This document shows positions 8,741 to 17,251 of a stretch of DNA of 64,000 nt, piece after piece. The DNA is taken from assembly GCA_018715935.1 (NCBI GenBank), contig DVKR01000030.1, forward strand, positions 1 through 64,000. The letters are read 5' to 3'. Made by a program: the position numbers and the translations under genes. Each line of letters opens with the position of its first letter. Positions within the stretch are counted from its first letter, which is position 1. This DNA is from Candidatus Aphodovivens excrementavium (GTDB taxonomy: Bacteria; Actinomycetota; Coriobacteriia; Coriobacteriales; Eggerthellaceae). Under the pieces are notes generated by a model. That model was not told the DNA's origin, did no database searches, and saw only the letters and a list, made by a program, of their open reading frames with translations.

Positions 8741-8766
8741 AAAGCCCCCGATACCGGGGGCTTTTT
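8741..8766 (+). terminator. Intrinsic terminator after rpmB
   Basis: A perfect 10-bp stem (AAAGCCCCCG with CGGGGGCTTT) closed by an ATAC loop, with the T-run continuing to 8766. The sequence before it (8680-8706) is built from repeated TTAAGGC/CTAAGGGC units. Confidence 0.9.
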
Positions 8767-8789
8767 CTGGTTGCGGGAACAAGCGCGCG

Positions 8790-9512
8790 TTACGATCCGA
8801 TCACCAAAATGCGTTTACAGTGCGGACACGTCGACAGAGGAGCCTCGCGCTTTATCTCCGCAAGACGCCCCGCCTCGATAGCCATGCGGCATGCGCCGCA
8901 AGAGGCATCGGTTAGCATGGCAACCGCAACCCCGCCGCAGCGCTGCGCGGTACGCTCATAGGTTTTCGCCAAATCGGCGGGAATCGCCTCTGCAAGCTCC
9001 TTGCGACTCGCTTCAAGTTGCAAAATGGTAGACTTCAAAGCCCCACCCTGCTTCTGAAACTCGGCGGTCGCCTGTTCCTCTTGCCGAGCCAAAGCAGAAA
9101 GCGCCTGGGCGATCTGCGCGGCCACCGCCTCGATCTTTTCCAACTCGTCGGCCTTCGCGGCAAGCTCCTCCTCGATTGCAGCACGCCGCTTTGCGATTCC
9201 GCCCAGCTCCTTTGTGCGCGACTCCACGTTGCGGTAGTCGCCGTGCGCCTCGTCGATAAGCGTTTGCACCTGGTGCTGCTTGTCGGCAAGTCGAGCGTCT
9301 TCGGCCTCCAGCTTGTCCACATCCGCCTCACAGCGAGCCTTAAGCTGACTCACCTGCTCGCGCTTTTTATCCACCTCGACGCGCTTCGCACGCGCTGCGC
9401 GAATCTGATCGCGCTGAGGAAGCGCTTCGAATTGCTTACGAGCTTTGAGAAGCGTAATGTCCGCTTGCTGCAGCTTGAGTAGCGCAGAAATCTCTTGAGC
9501 GGTTGCTTGCAC
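8790..9512 (-). CDS. Coiled-coil C4 zinc-ribbon protein (CT398-like)
   Basis: 240-residue protein with a long N-terminal coiled coil (residues about 10-195, rich in Ala, Glu, Lys and Gln). It ends in a C-terminal zinc ribbon formed by CGAC and CPHC. This matches the CT398/DUF164 family, which is usually paired with Nif3, as here. The family's function is unsettled; proposed links are to secretion, flagella or chaperone-like roles. GTG start after GGGGAG. The nif3 gene is 27 bp upstream on the same strand. Confidence 0.85.
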   Translation of the reverse strand: MQATAQEISALLKLQQADITLLKARKQFEALPQRDQIRAARAKRVEVDKKREQVSQLKARCEADVDKLEAEDARLADKQHQVQTLIDEAHGDYRNVESRTKELGGIAKRRAAIEEELAAKADELEKIEAVAAQIAQALSALARQEEQATAEFQKQGGALKSTILQLEASRKELAEAIPADLAKTYERTAQRCGGVAVAMLTDASCGACRMAIEAGRLAEIKREAPLSTCPHCKRILVIGS

Positions 9513-9539
9513 CCTGTCTCCCCTCTGTTAGAAAACGGT

Positions 9540-10424
9540 CTATATGCGCCTTGACTCCGGCAACGTCCAGTTATCAGACTGGTCGAGTACCTTGATCGTC
9601 TCTTCCGGCACGCCCGCCCTTCGGACGGCTGCCGCCAACACCGCAGCGAACGGCAGCTCGCTCACATCGTGACCCAACTCTATGATGCACAGGCCGGCTT
9701 CGGAGAGCGCAAGAGCCTCGTGGTATTTCACCTCTCCTGCCACAAGACAATCTATCTGAGCCTCAAGGCAGCGACGGCCGATGGTTCCGGCAGAGCCAGT
9801 GGTAGTCACAATGTGCGCAAGATTGCGGCCGAAGTCTCCCCACACGCGCGGCTGCCGCCCGAACACCGACGTGCAACGCGCAGCCAGCTGGGCAAGGGAA
9901 AGCGCGCCGTCGCTGTTGGTTACCGAGCATACTTGCCCGTAGCCCTTTGCCGGAGACGAGGCCAGCGGCTCCAAAACCCCTTCGAAGCGAAGGCTCAACA
10001 TGCCGGGAAGCATGTTTTGCGCATCTGCGCTTACGTCCAGGGCGGTGTGGTAGTTCATCAATGCAACGCCTTGCGATATGGCCGCCCACACCAAGGCGCC
10101 CGGGTTTTGCGCCACCGAGTTGGCAGGACGAAACGATGCAATAGGCTCCAAAAACGCCGGGTGGTGCGTCACCAGCACGTTTGCGCCCGCTTTTCTCGCG
10201 GCTGCCACCGCTTCGATGGTGGGATCGAGCGCCACCGCCACGCCCTTCACGAGCTCCGCCGGATCGCCCACGGTAATGCCGGTGCGATCCCACGTCTCTG
10301 CGTCTTCAGCAGGGTACATGCCCAGCAGCGCTTGCTCTAGCGCCCCTACGGTAAGCGGTACGTCCTGTTTGGAAAGCGTGCCCGAATTTCGCTTCGCAAG
10401 CGCGTCTTCAATGATGATTGCCAT
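9540..10424 (-). CDS. Nif3-like dinuclear metal centre protein
   Basis: Member of the Nif3 (YqfO/DUF34) family of hexameric proteins with a two-metal site. It has been proposed as a GTP cyclohydrolase-like or metal-handling enzyme, but its role is unresolved. 294 residues. Family motifs are seen: AEDAETWDRTGITVGD, VTHHPAFLEP with the metal-binding His pair, and NYHTALDV; LGHDVSELP lies near the C terminus. The first 25 residues before LTVGALEQAL are not typical, so the true start could be later. It lies between the PHP phosphatase and the zinc-ribbon gene. Confidence 0.9.
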   Translation of the reverse strand: MAIIIEDALAKRNSGTLSKQDVPLTVGALEQALLGMYPAEDAETWDRTGITVGDPAELVKGVAVALDPTIEAVAAARKAGANVLVTHHPAFLEPIASFRPANSVAQNPGALVWAAISQGVALMNYHTALDVSADAQNMLPGMLSLRFEGVLEPLASSPAKGYGQVCSVTNSDGALSLAQLAARCTSVFGRQPRVWGDFGRNLAHIVTTTGSAGTIGRRCLEAQIDCLVAGEVKYHEALALSEAGLCIIELGHDVSELPFAAVLAAAVRRAGVPEETIKVLDQSDNWTLPESRRI

Positions 10425-10441
10425 TCAGCCTACCTCGCTTT

Positions 10442-11254
10442 CTACTCCAAGGGTATACGACGACGATCTCCATCCGCCGTCGGCACGGTAACGAATCGAT
10501 ATCCCGCCTCGCGCATAAGTCGATACGCGTCCTCTATCCCGCGAACGACGTTTTCCGGCGTATGCGCATCGCTTCCCACCGAGCACTCCACGCCCGCCTT
10601 GCAGAACAGGGAGAGAAGCTCCTGGGACGGATACGCCTGTTTGCACGGACAATAGAGTCCCGAGGCGTTCACCTCAATCATGCGGTCGGCGCTTTTTACC
10701 GCCTCTACTGCGCGATTGTAATTCGCACTCATATCGCAGGTGGGATAAAAGCCGAATTTCTTTACCAAATCGGGGTGAGACATTGCATGAAACGGCATCG
10801 AAGAAGACGCCGCCTCGCACCAAACCTCGAAGTATCGGTTCCAGATGTCGTTAACGCTGCCGTGTTCTTGCCAGGTGTCCACCAGCGCCGGATCATCGAA
10901 CGCCCAGCCGTCCAGATAGTGCACCGATCCCAGGATCCAGGCATAGGGTGCCCAGCTCTCCTGCGTAAAGACGCGGTCCTCCTGCGCACCCAGCCAATCG
11001 ACCTCGCACCCGCACACAAGATCGATCGGAAGGCCCAGCGCTCGCTGCGCCTCGATTTCGCAAAGGTAGCGCGGCTCTTCGTCTTGGGAAAGGGAAACCG
11101 TGTGCGTTGGATCCATCGCATCGGAAAGCGGATAGTGCTCGGTAATCGCAAGAGTGGTTACGCCGGCCTCAACCGCCGCAGCAACCAGCTCTTCAACTGT
11201 CCCCTGCCCATGACCTGAATAAACGGTGTGGGTGTGACACGTAACAAGTTCCAT
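10442..11254 (-). CDS. PHP-domain phosphatase, histidinol-phosphatase family
   Basis: 270-residue PHP-domain metallophosphoesterase. Metal ligands are seen at the N terminus (CHTHTVYSGHGQG), in AITEHYPLS, in CEVDW, in SVHYLDGWAFDD and in GSDAHTPE near the C terminus. The whole-length resemblance is to monofunctional histidinol-phosphate phosphatase (HisJ/HisK), which would place it in histidine synthesis. No other his genes are near, so the substrate is uncertain. It abuts the cysteine desulfurase gene, whose stop is 4 bp before this gene's ATG in genomic coordinates. Confidence 0.82.
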   Translation of the reverse strand: MELVTCHTHTVYSGHGQGTVEELVAAAVEAGVTTLAITEHYPLSDAMDPTHTVSLSQDEEPRYLCEIEAQRALGLPIDLVCGCEVDWLGAQEDRVFTQESWAPYAWILGSVHYLDGWAFDDPALVDTWQEHGSVNDIWNRYFEVWCEAASSSMPFHAMSHPDLVKKFGFYPTCDMSANYNRAVEAVKSADRMIEVNASGLYCPCKQAYPSQELLSLFCKAGVECSVGSDAHTPENVVRGIEDAYRLMREAGYRFVTVPTADGDRRRIPLE

Positions 11255-11257
11255 AGG

Positions 11258-12460
11258 CTAACCCCATTCCAAGCAACGCCGCATCGCCTGCAGAAAACGT
11301 TCGACCTCGTCTGCGGTTGTGTCGCGCCCCAGCGAAACACGCAATGCCCCTTGCGCTTCGTCGGGGTTCACTCCCATAGCGCGCAGGACATGACTCGACT
11401 CAAGCGAATGCGACGAACAGGCCGAACCGCCCGACACCCCAAATCCCAAAGAGTCCAGACGCAAGATCATCGTTTGGCTTTCGAGGCCGTGTACAAGCAC
11501 ATGCACGATATTGGGAAGATATTCGCGGCTGCCGCGTGCGACCTCCACCGTTGCCTGCACGCCCTCCATGGCGTCAAGCTCTTGGTAGAGCGTGTCGCGC
11601 AGGCCTCCAAGGCGGACCTGCTCGTCGGAAAGCAAAGACACCGCCGCTTCGCAGGCGGCGGCGAACCCGGCAGCACCGCAAGGGTTTTGCGTTCCGCTGC
11701 GACGTCCCGCCTCCTGCCCCCCGCCAAGCACAAAGGCCTCGCAGGGCGTGCGGGTCTTCAAATACAGAAGGCCCACACCTTTGGGCCCGCCGATTTTATG
11801 AGCGGAAAACGAGGCGGCATCGACGTCCCAATCCTTTAGACTAACCGGGTGCTTTCCCAAAGCCTGAACGACGTCGGTGTGAAAAAGGGCGCCTGCGTCA
11901 TGGGCGACCCGAGCGAGCTCTTTAACTGGCTGAACGCTTCCCACCTCGCTGTTGGCTGCCTGAACCGAAAGCAGTGCCGCATGCCCGTCATGCCCCAAAG
12001 ACTCCCGCGCCGCCTCGGGAGAAACGAAGCCCTTTCGGTTGGGCTGGACGTACACAACCTCGAAACCCTCTGCCTCAAGGCGCCGAGCGGATGACAGCAC
12101 GGCATCGTGCTCTATCGCCGACACAACAACGCGCACGTCCTTGCTCGACGCGTGCCGCTTGTCCCGCACGGCGTGCGCCATGCCCAAAAGCGCCGTGTTG
12201 TCCGCTTCGGTTGCCCCCGAGGTAAACACCAGTTCGTCGGGACGATGAGCCCCCAACGAACGCGCCAAGCTCGATCGGGAGCTCTCCAGCGCGGAAAACG
12301 CAGCCCGGCCAGGACTGTGCAAAGAGTTAGGGTTTGCGCCCAAGGCGATATTCTCACTGCCGCACAGCAAGTAGGGCTTCATTGCCAAAGCCGCCTCTTC
12401 GCAAAGAGGCGCCGTAGCAGCCCAGTCTAAATACACGTAGTTCTGAGGTTCGAAAGCCAT
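11258..12460 (-). CDS. Cysteine desulfurase (NifS/IscS-like)
   Basis: PLP enzyme releasing sulfur from cysteine for Fe-S clusters, tRNA thiolation or other sulfur transfer. About 400 residues from MAFEPQNYVYLDWAATAP, 7 nt after GGGGAG; the open frame runs further upstream but is not family-like. Landmarks are FTSGATEADN, HTDVVQALGK, the PLP-Lys motif SAHKIGGPKGVG and the reactive Cys in SGGSACSSHS. No IscU or regulator gene is adjacent. It follows rpe by about 20 bp on the same strand. Confidence 0.93.
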   Translation of the reverse strand: MAFEPQNYVYLDWAATAPLCEEAALAMKPYLLCGSENIALGANPNSLHSPGRAAFSALESSRSSLARSLGAHRPDELVFTSGATEADNTALLGMAHAVRDKRHASSKDVRVVVSAIEHDAVLSSARRLEAEGFEVVYVQPNRKGFVSPEAARESLGHDGHAALLSVQAANSEVGSVQPVKELARVAHDAGALFHTDVVQALGKHPVSLKDWDVDAASFSAHKIGGPKGVGLLYLKTRTPCEAFVLGGGQEAGRRSGTQNPCGAAGFAAACEAAVSLLSDEQVRLGGLRDTLYQELDAMEGVQATVEVARGSREYLPNIVHVLVHGLESQTMILRLDSLGFGVSGGSACSSHSLESSHVLRAMGVNPDEAQGALRVSLGRDTTADEVERFLQAMRRCLEWG

Positions 12461-12479
12461 AGGAGCGCTCCCCTTGCCA

Positions 12480-13178
12480 CTATTCGCTTCCAAGCGCCTG
12501 CATGCGCGCAGACTCCGCCGCCGCCTGAACGGCGCGCAAGGCGCATGCGGGATCCTCTGCCGCAAACACCGCGTTCCCGCACACCAAAACATCGGCGCCT
12601 TCACGAGCGACCTTCGGAGCGGTTGCCTCGCCAATGCCGCCATCCACCTGAATGAGAGGCGAGGCGCCCATCGCACGCGCGAGCGAAACCACCTCCGCCA
12701 CGCGGCCTTCGCTCCCTTCGATATAGCTCTGGCCGGAAAAACCCGGCTCCACGCTCATGATAAGCACCATATCGACATCGCCCAAAACGGGAAGCAGGGT
12801 CTGCACCGGGGTCTTCGGTTTGAGGCTCACGGCAGCCTTGCAGCCCGCTTCATGAATCATGCGAACTGCCTGCACCAGCGCATCGCCGTAGAGAACCTCA
12901 GCATGCACCGTCAGCGAAGAAGCACCCGCCTGCGCAAACCATGGAATCTGATCGAGCGGGTTCGACACCATCAGATGAACGTCGAGCGGAAGGCTCGTTG
13001 CCTTTGCCAGCTGCTTCACCAGCGGCACGCCCATCGACAGGTTTGGAACGAAATGCCCGTCCATTACGTCAACATGCACATACCCCGCACCAGCCCGCTC
13101 GATACAGGCGATGTCGTTTCCCATCGACAAGAAATCCGCCGAAAGGATGGACGGGGCAATTTTCACCGGTTGGTACAT
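12480..13178 (-). CDS. rpe: Ribulose-phosphate 3-epimerase
   Basis: Interconverts ribulose 5-phosphate and xylulose 5-phosphate in the pentose phosphate pathway. About 232 residues of TIM-barrel sequence. Family motifs are IAPSILSADF, HVDVMDGHFVPNLS, DVHLMV, MSVEPGFSGQSYI and QVDGGI. I chose ATG 13178 (MYQPVK), preceded by GAAAGGG; an ATG two codons upstream is also possible. A minus-strand TAGAAT (13261-13266) is a candidate -10. Confidence 0.95.
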   Translation of the reverse strand: MYQPVKIAPSILSADFLSMGNDIACIERAGAGYVHVDVMDGHFVPNLSMGVPLVKQLAKATSLPLDVHLMVSNPLDQIPWFAQAGASSLTVHAEVLYGDALVQAVRMIHEAGCKAAVSLKPKTPVQTLLPVLGDVDMVLIMSVEPGFSGQSYIEGSEGRVAEVVSLARAMGASPLIQVDGGIGEATAPKVAREGADVLVCGNAVFAAEDPACALRAVQAAAESARMQALGSE

Positions 13179-13433
13179 GAGCATCCCTTTCGCGCGACGC
13201 CAGCGCAACGCGCTCGCTGCGCACTTTGCCGCTACTCGTTTCCACCGTTTTCCTCACATCATTCTAACGCAACACGTTCGTAGAGGCAGCGCAAGGATGG
13301 CGCGATCGCTACGGCTTGCTACGTATGCAAGACTGTTTATTGAACCCCCTGGCAAAAGCCGCCGCCCAGGTAAAGCGCGAGCCTCTTGTCCGGCGCAGTG
13401 CCCGTCCAGCACCTCGCGCAAAAGATCATGGCG

Positions 13434-13439
13434 TATAAT
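13434..13439 (+). promoter_or_regulatory. Candidate -10 box for the alkyltransferase-like gene
   Basis: A perfect TATAAT 31 nt before the ATG. The hexamer 17 bp upstream (ACCTCG) is a poor -35. The 13179-13470 interval otherwise holds only the rpe upstream region; I see no gene in it. Confidence 0.45.
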
Positions 13440-13470
13440 GAGAGCGATCCCTAGCAGGAAGAAGGTCGTC

Positions 13471-14007
13471 ATGAGCCAGCCTTCGCATTCTCCTCAACGC
13501 GCACAGCAGCAAGCTCGCGGCGCTTCGTCGAACGGCCTTTACTACCCCTATCGCACGCCCTACGGAACGCTTACCATCCGCGTAGAGCAAGGCAGTGTCA
13601 CCAACATTGCGCTGGGAGACGTCTCGTTCGAAGGCAAAAAGAGGCCAACCGAGCTCGCCAGCACCACCGCAACGCAAATCCAAGAGTATCTCGCAGGAAA
13701 GCGGCAAAGCTTCAGCGTGCCCTTCGCGCCGCAGGGGAGCCCCTTTCAGCAAAGCGTCTGGCGCGCCGTCTCTCAAATTCCCTATGGGCAGACGCGCACC
13801 TGCGCGGATATCGCATCCTCCATACAGAGGCCCGACAGCTTTAGGGCGGTGGGCTCGGCAGTCCGCCACAACCCTTTAGTCATGGTCATCCCCGCGCACC
13901 GCGTTGTCGATACCGCCGGAAAGCCGCTTGGCAGCGGTAGAGAAGCCAGGGTCAAAGGAGCGCTGTTGCGCCTTGAACAAAAGACGCTTCGTGGAGCCGA
14001 GGGCTAA
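13471..14007 (+). CDS. Alkyltransferase-like protein: Ogt/AGT fold with Cys-to-Ala at the active site
   Basis: 178-residue protein with the two-domain layout of O6-alkylguanine-DNA alkyltransferase. The N-terminal Ogt-like domain (about residues 20-90) starts YYPYRTPYGTL. The DNA-binding domain contains FQQSVWRAVSQIPYGQTRT, with the flipping Tyr, and RAVGSAVRHNP, with the Arg finger. The active-site PCHR motif reads PAHR (residues 141-144; codons CCC GCG CAC CGC), so the alkyl-accepting Cys is missing. Alkyltransferase-like (ATL) proteins also lack this Cys, bind O6-alkylguanine and recruit nucleotide excision repair, but most are single-domain. It is therefore unlikely to be a self-inactivating methyltransferase. 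Start chosen at the ATG after AGGAAGAAGG. Confidence 0.85.
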   Translation: MSQPSHSPQRAQQQARGASSNGLYYPYRTPYGTLTIRVEQGSVTNIALGDVSFEGKKRPTELASTTATQIQEYLAGKRQSFSVPFAPQGSPFQQSVWRAVSQIPYGQTRTCADIASSIQRPDSFRAVGSAVRHNPLVMVIPAHRVVDTAGKPLGSGREARVKGALLRLEQKTLRGAEG

Positions 14008-14017
14008 AAGACGGAAT

Positions 14018-15019
14018 CTAGATTCCGTAGAACTCGGTGGTAAGCGGACGCAGCGTCAGGGTCTTTCCCACAACCGCAGGGCTTACTCCCTCCCATACCA
14101 CCTTGCGAACAACTTCGGTAATGGGCAGCTCGACCCCGTAATGGGCGGCAAGCGTTCCGATGGTCTTGCACGCAAGTGCGCCTTCGGCAACCATGTGAGT
14201 CTCCTGCGTGAAATCGTCGAGCGTTTTGCCCTCAGCCAGCATTTTCCCGAAACGGCGATTACGCGAATGCTCGGAAGTGCAGGTGGCTATAAGGTCGCCG
14301 GTACCGGCAAGTCCCATACAAGTGATGGCTTCGCCTCCCGCCTTTACCACCAAGCGGCTCATCTCGGCAAGGCCGCGCGTCATGAGCATGGCCGCGGTGT
14401 TGTCGCCAAACCCCAGACCATAGCTTGCGCCAACCGCGATGGCGATGACGTTTTTGAACGCAGCGCACAGTTCAACGCCGGTGACGTCGCTGCTCACATA
14501 CGTGCGAAACGCAGGAGCGGCAAACATGTCCCGGAAAAACTGGGCCGTTTGCTCCGATTCACTGGCAATGACGGTGCCCGAGGGAACGCCGTGGATCACT
14601 TCCTCTGCGTGGTTTGGCCCAGAAAGCACCGCGAGTCTTTGTGCGTTGCCCATTTCCGACTCAAACACCTCTATCGGCAAGAGGCCGCTTCCCTCCTCGA
14701 CTCCTTTTGAGCAGATGATGATGGGGAACTCGGAATCAACCACGTTCGCCATCGCCCGCGCCACCCCGCGCAAAAGATTGGAGGGGGTCACGATGACGGC
14801 CGCCCTTGCGCGCAGCAAAGCATCCTGGTGAGACAGGGTGGCAACCACGTCCTCATGGAGCTTCGCATTGCTAAGGTAGCGCGGATTGCGATGCTCTTTG
14901 TTGATGGCAGAAACCACCTCGGCCCGCCGAGCCCACAAACTCACGTTATGCCCGTTGTTAGCAAGGAGGTTGGCAAGCGCCGTTCCCCAAGAACCGGCGC
15001 CAATGACTGCGACTTTCAT
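14018..15019 (-). CDS. gpsA: Glycerol-3-phosphate dehydrogenase [NAD(P)+]
   Basis: Reduces dihydroxyacetone phosphate to sn-glycerol 3-phosphate, the entry to phospholipid synthesis. 333 residues from MKVAVIGAGSWGTALANLLA (Rossmann GxGxxG). Other motifs are VTPSNLLR, CSKGVE, the catalytic-Lys segment CAAFKNVIAIAVGASYGLGFG and GLAGTGDLIATC. plsY, the acyltransferase using its product, lies directly upstream on the same strand, a common and functionally coherent pair. Confidence 0.96.
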   Translation of the reverse strand: MKVAVIGAGSWGTALANLLANNGHNVSLWARRAEVVSAINKEHRNPRYLSNAKLHEDVVATLSHQDALLRARAAVIVTPSNLLRGVARAMANVVDSEFPIIICSKGVEEGSGLLPIEVFESEMGNAQRLAVLSGPNHAEEVIHGVPSGTVIASESEQTAQFFRDMFAAPAFRTYVSSDVTGVELCAAFKNVIAIAVGASYGLGFGDNTAAMLMTRGLAEMSRLVVKAGGEAITCMGLAGTGDLIATCTSEHSRNRRFGKMLAEGKTLDDFTQETHMVAEGALACKTIGTLAAHYGVELPITEVVRKVVWEGVSPAVVGKTLTLRPLTTEFYGI

Positions 15020-15113
15020 TCCCTCAATCCTTCCAAACACGTTTGTCTGCAGGACACGCTCGGCCAAGCGGCAGGTGCGCCCGGCGAGTCAAACAGCGCC
15101 TAAGCTCCCGCGT

Positions 15114-15764
15114 CTAAGCGCTCTTCTTGCTTCCAATGCGGCTTTCGGATCCCGCTCTCAATCGGGCGATATTTCCTCGATGTGCCCAAATAACCGTCAA
15201 TGCCGCAATAACGCACATCGCCCACGCAGGCCATTCGCCCCAAAAGATCCACAGCGAGAGAAACGGGCAGACAACAGCGGCTGCCAAGGAGCCAGCAGAA
15301 ACATACCTCGACGCAACCACCACCACAATAAAGACCGCCAGCTCGATAAGAGCCCCCACCGGCCCAAACGTGAAAAACAGGCTGCCAACCGCAACCGCTA
15401 TGCCCTTGCCCCCTTTAAACTTCAACCACGGGCTGAAGATGTGTCCCCATACGCAGCCAAGAAAGCCGACACCTTGATAGGTGGCGTAGCTCAACGGAGA
15501 GTCGGGCGATACCCCACCGCCCGGAACGAAGAACCAGCAAGCAACGAGGGGCAAGAAGCCCGCCAAAAGCCCCTTGCCGAAATCAAGGAGAAAGACGGCA
15601 GCGCCGCCCTTCTTGCCCATCGTTCGCATGGCGTTGGTGGTTCCAATGTTTCCGCTGCCATGCTCTCGGATGTCGGTATGGTAAAACAGCTTCGAGATGA
15701 TAAGCCCCCAGGGAATAGATCCCAAAAGGAAGCAGACCACGAACAAACAAACCGCAACAAACAA
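15114..15764 (-). CDS. plsY: Acyl-phosphate:glycerol-3-phosphate acyltransferase PlsY
   Basis: Integral membrane enzyme that transfers acyl groups from acyl-phosphate to glycerol 3-phosphate, the first acylation in phospholipid synthesis. 216 residues with about five hydrophobic segments. The three family motifs are visible: GSIPWGLIISK, GSGNIGTTNAMRTMG and KGGKGIAVAVG. The start is a TTG (TTGTTTGTTGCG) 6 nt after GGAG; no ATG is available nearby. It is followed by gpsA. Confidence 0.95.
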   Translation of the reverse strand: MFVAVCLFVVCFLLGSIPWGLIISKLFYHTDIREHGSGNIGTTNAMRTMGKKGGAAVFLLDFGKGLLAGFLPLVACWFFVPGGGVSPDSPLSYATYQGVGFLGCVWGHIFSPWLKFKGGKGIAVAVGSLFFTFGPVGALIELAVFIVVVVASRYVSAGSLAAAVVCPFLSLWIFWGEWPAWAMCVIAALTVIWAHRGNIARLRAGSESRIGSKKSA

Positions 15765-15900
15765 CCGCTTCTCCTAACCACAACCCCAAGACAACGCCCT
15801 ATCTGCGCTTCTCGTTCCAATGCGCCTGACACCCATGCGCCACGCTCCCTCGTATCGCAGTGTAGCGCAATGGGAACGAAGCGCCTCCGCATTTGGGCGA

Positions 15901-17220
15901 CTAGTCTTTTTTCTTGAACCTCAGCTGCACGGGCGTTCCCTCAAGATCGAACTCCTTGCGCAGCCGGTTCTCCAGGAAGCGCTCGTAGTTGTCGTCGACA
16001 AGGTCGGGCCGGTTTACGAAAAACGTCAGACGCGGAGGGCAGGTTCCGGTTTGGGTAACGTATTTCATACGCAAAACGGCTTTGCCCTTGCGTACGGTAT
16101 GCCCCTCTTCGCGAATGCCGCCAAGCCAAGTATTGAGCCTGTTGGTGGGAATGACCTGCGTGTAGTTAGCATACGCCTTATTGATGGCACTCCATACCCT
16201 ATCTACGCGCTTTCCGGTAAGCGCAGAGATGGCTATCGTCGGCGCATAGCCTACAAACATCATCCTGTCTGCCACACGCTCGCGAATTTCGGCTTTCTTG
16301 TCGGGTCCTTCGGCAAGGTCCCACTTGTTCAAGACGATGACAAGGGCGCAGCCGCGCTCCTGGGCGTACCCGGCGACTTTTTGGTCTTGGTCGGTAAGCC
16401 CGATAGACGAGTCTATCACCAGTAGCGCAACCTCAGCGCGATCGATCGCTCGCATCGCCCGCACGAAGCCGTAGTACTCCACGTCCTCATCGATTTTGCT
16501 TTTGCGGCGCAATCCCGCCGTGTCCACGATGGTGTAGCGAACCCCGTCGTGCTCGATGGTGGTGTCGACGGCGTCTCGCGTCGTGCCTGCGACATCCGAC
16601 ACGATCGAGCGGTCGGATCCCACCATGCAATTGGTCAACGAGCTTTTCCCGGCATTGGGCCTTCCGATAATGGCGACGTTAATGGACGGGGCGTCCTGTT
16701 CTTCTTCGTCTGCCAGATCAAGGTTGCGCAGAGCCGCAACCACCTCGTCAAGCAGATCCCCGGTGCCATGCCCGTGGATAGACGAGACAGGCCAAGGATC
16801 CCCAAGGCCAAGCTGGTAGAACTCCCACAGTTCGTCGGTCTTGCCCGGAGCGTCCAGCTTGTTGACCGCCAAAAACACCGGCTTTTTCGCGCGGCGCAGA
16901 ATACGCGCCACCTCTTCGTCGTCGGCGTTGATGCCCGTTTTGCCGTCTACCAAAAAGATAATAACGTCGGCCTCTTCTGTGGCAGCGAATGCCTGAGAGC
17001 GAATTGAGCCCTGGAACGCGTCGTCATTGCCCATTTCGATGCCGCCGGTGTCCACCAGCATGAAATGAACGCCGTTCCAATCGGCCTCATGATACGACCT
17101 ATCGCGCGTCACGCCGCGCATCTCATGAACAATGGCCTCATCTGCACGGGCAATGCGGTTGACAAACGTAGACTTCCCCACATTGGGACGCCCCACAACC
17201 GCAACAAGCGGCAAGCTCAT
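15901..17220 (-). CDS. der: GTPase Der (EngA), 50S assembly
   Basis: Tandem-GTPase ribosome biogenesis factor, 439 residues. GTPase 1 has GRPNVGKSTF, DTGG and NKLD; GTPase 2 has GRPNAGKSSL, DTAGLRRK and NKWD. A C-terminal KH-like domain follows, ending VQLRFKKKD. Length and architecture are normal. It sits between the DUF512 gene and plsY, with a gap of about 136 bp before plsY. Confidence 0.97.
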   Translation of the reverse strand: MSLPLVAVVGRPNVGKSTFVNRIARADEAIVHEMRGVTRDRSYHEADWNGVHFMLVDTGGIEMGNDDAFQGSIRSQAFAATEEADVIIFLVDGKTGINADDEEVARILRRAKKPVFLAVNKLDAPGKTDELWEFYQLGLGDPWPVSSIHGHGTGDLLDEVVAALRNLDLADEEEQDAPSINVAIIGRPNAGKSSLTNCMVGSDRSIVSDVAGTTRDAVDTTIEHDGVRYTIVDTAGLRRKSKIDEDVEYYGFVRAMRAIDRAEVALLVIDSSIGLTDQDQKVAGYAQERGCALVIVLNKWDLAEGPDKKAEIRERVADRMMFVGYAPTIAISALTGKRVDRVWSAINKAYANYTQVIPTNRLNTWLGGIREEGHTVRKGKAVLRMKYVTQTGTCPPRLTFFVNRPDLVDDNYERFLENRLRKEFDLEGTPVQLRFKKKD

Positions 17221-17251
17221 AGCACATTCCTTCTTCTAGCGTATACGACTA

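Noticed and set aside
13471-14007. Functional O6-methylguanine methyltransferase
   Set aside because: The acceptor Cys codon is GCG (Ala); the call was changed to alkyltransferase-like protein.
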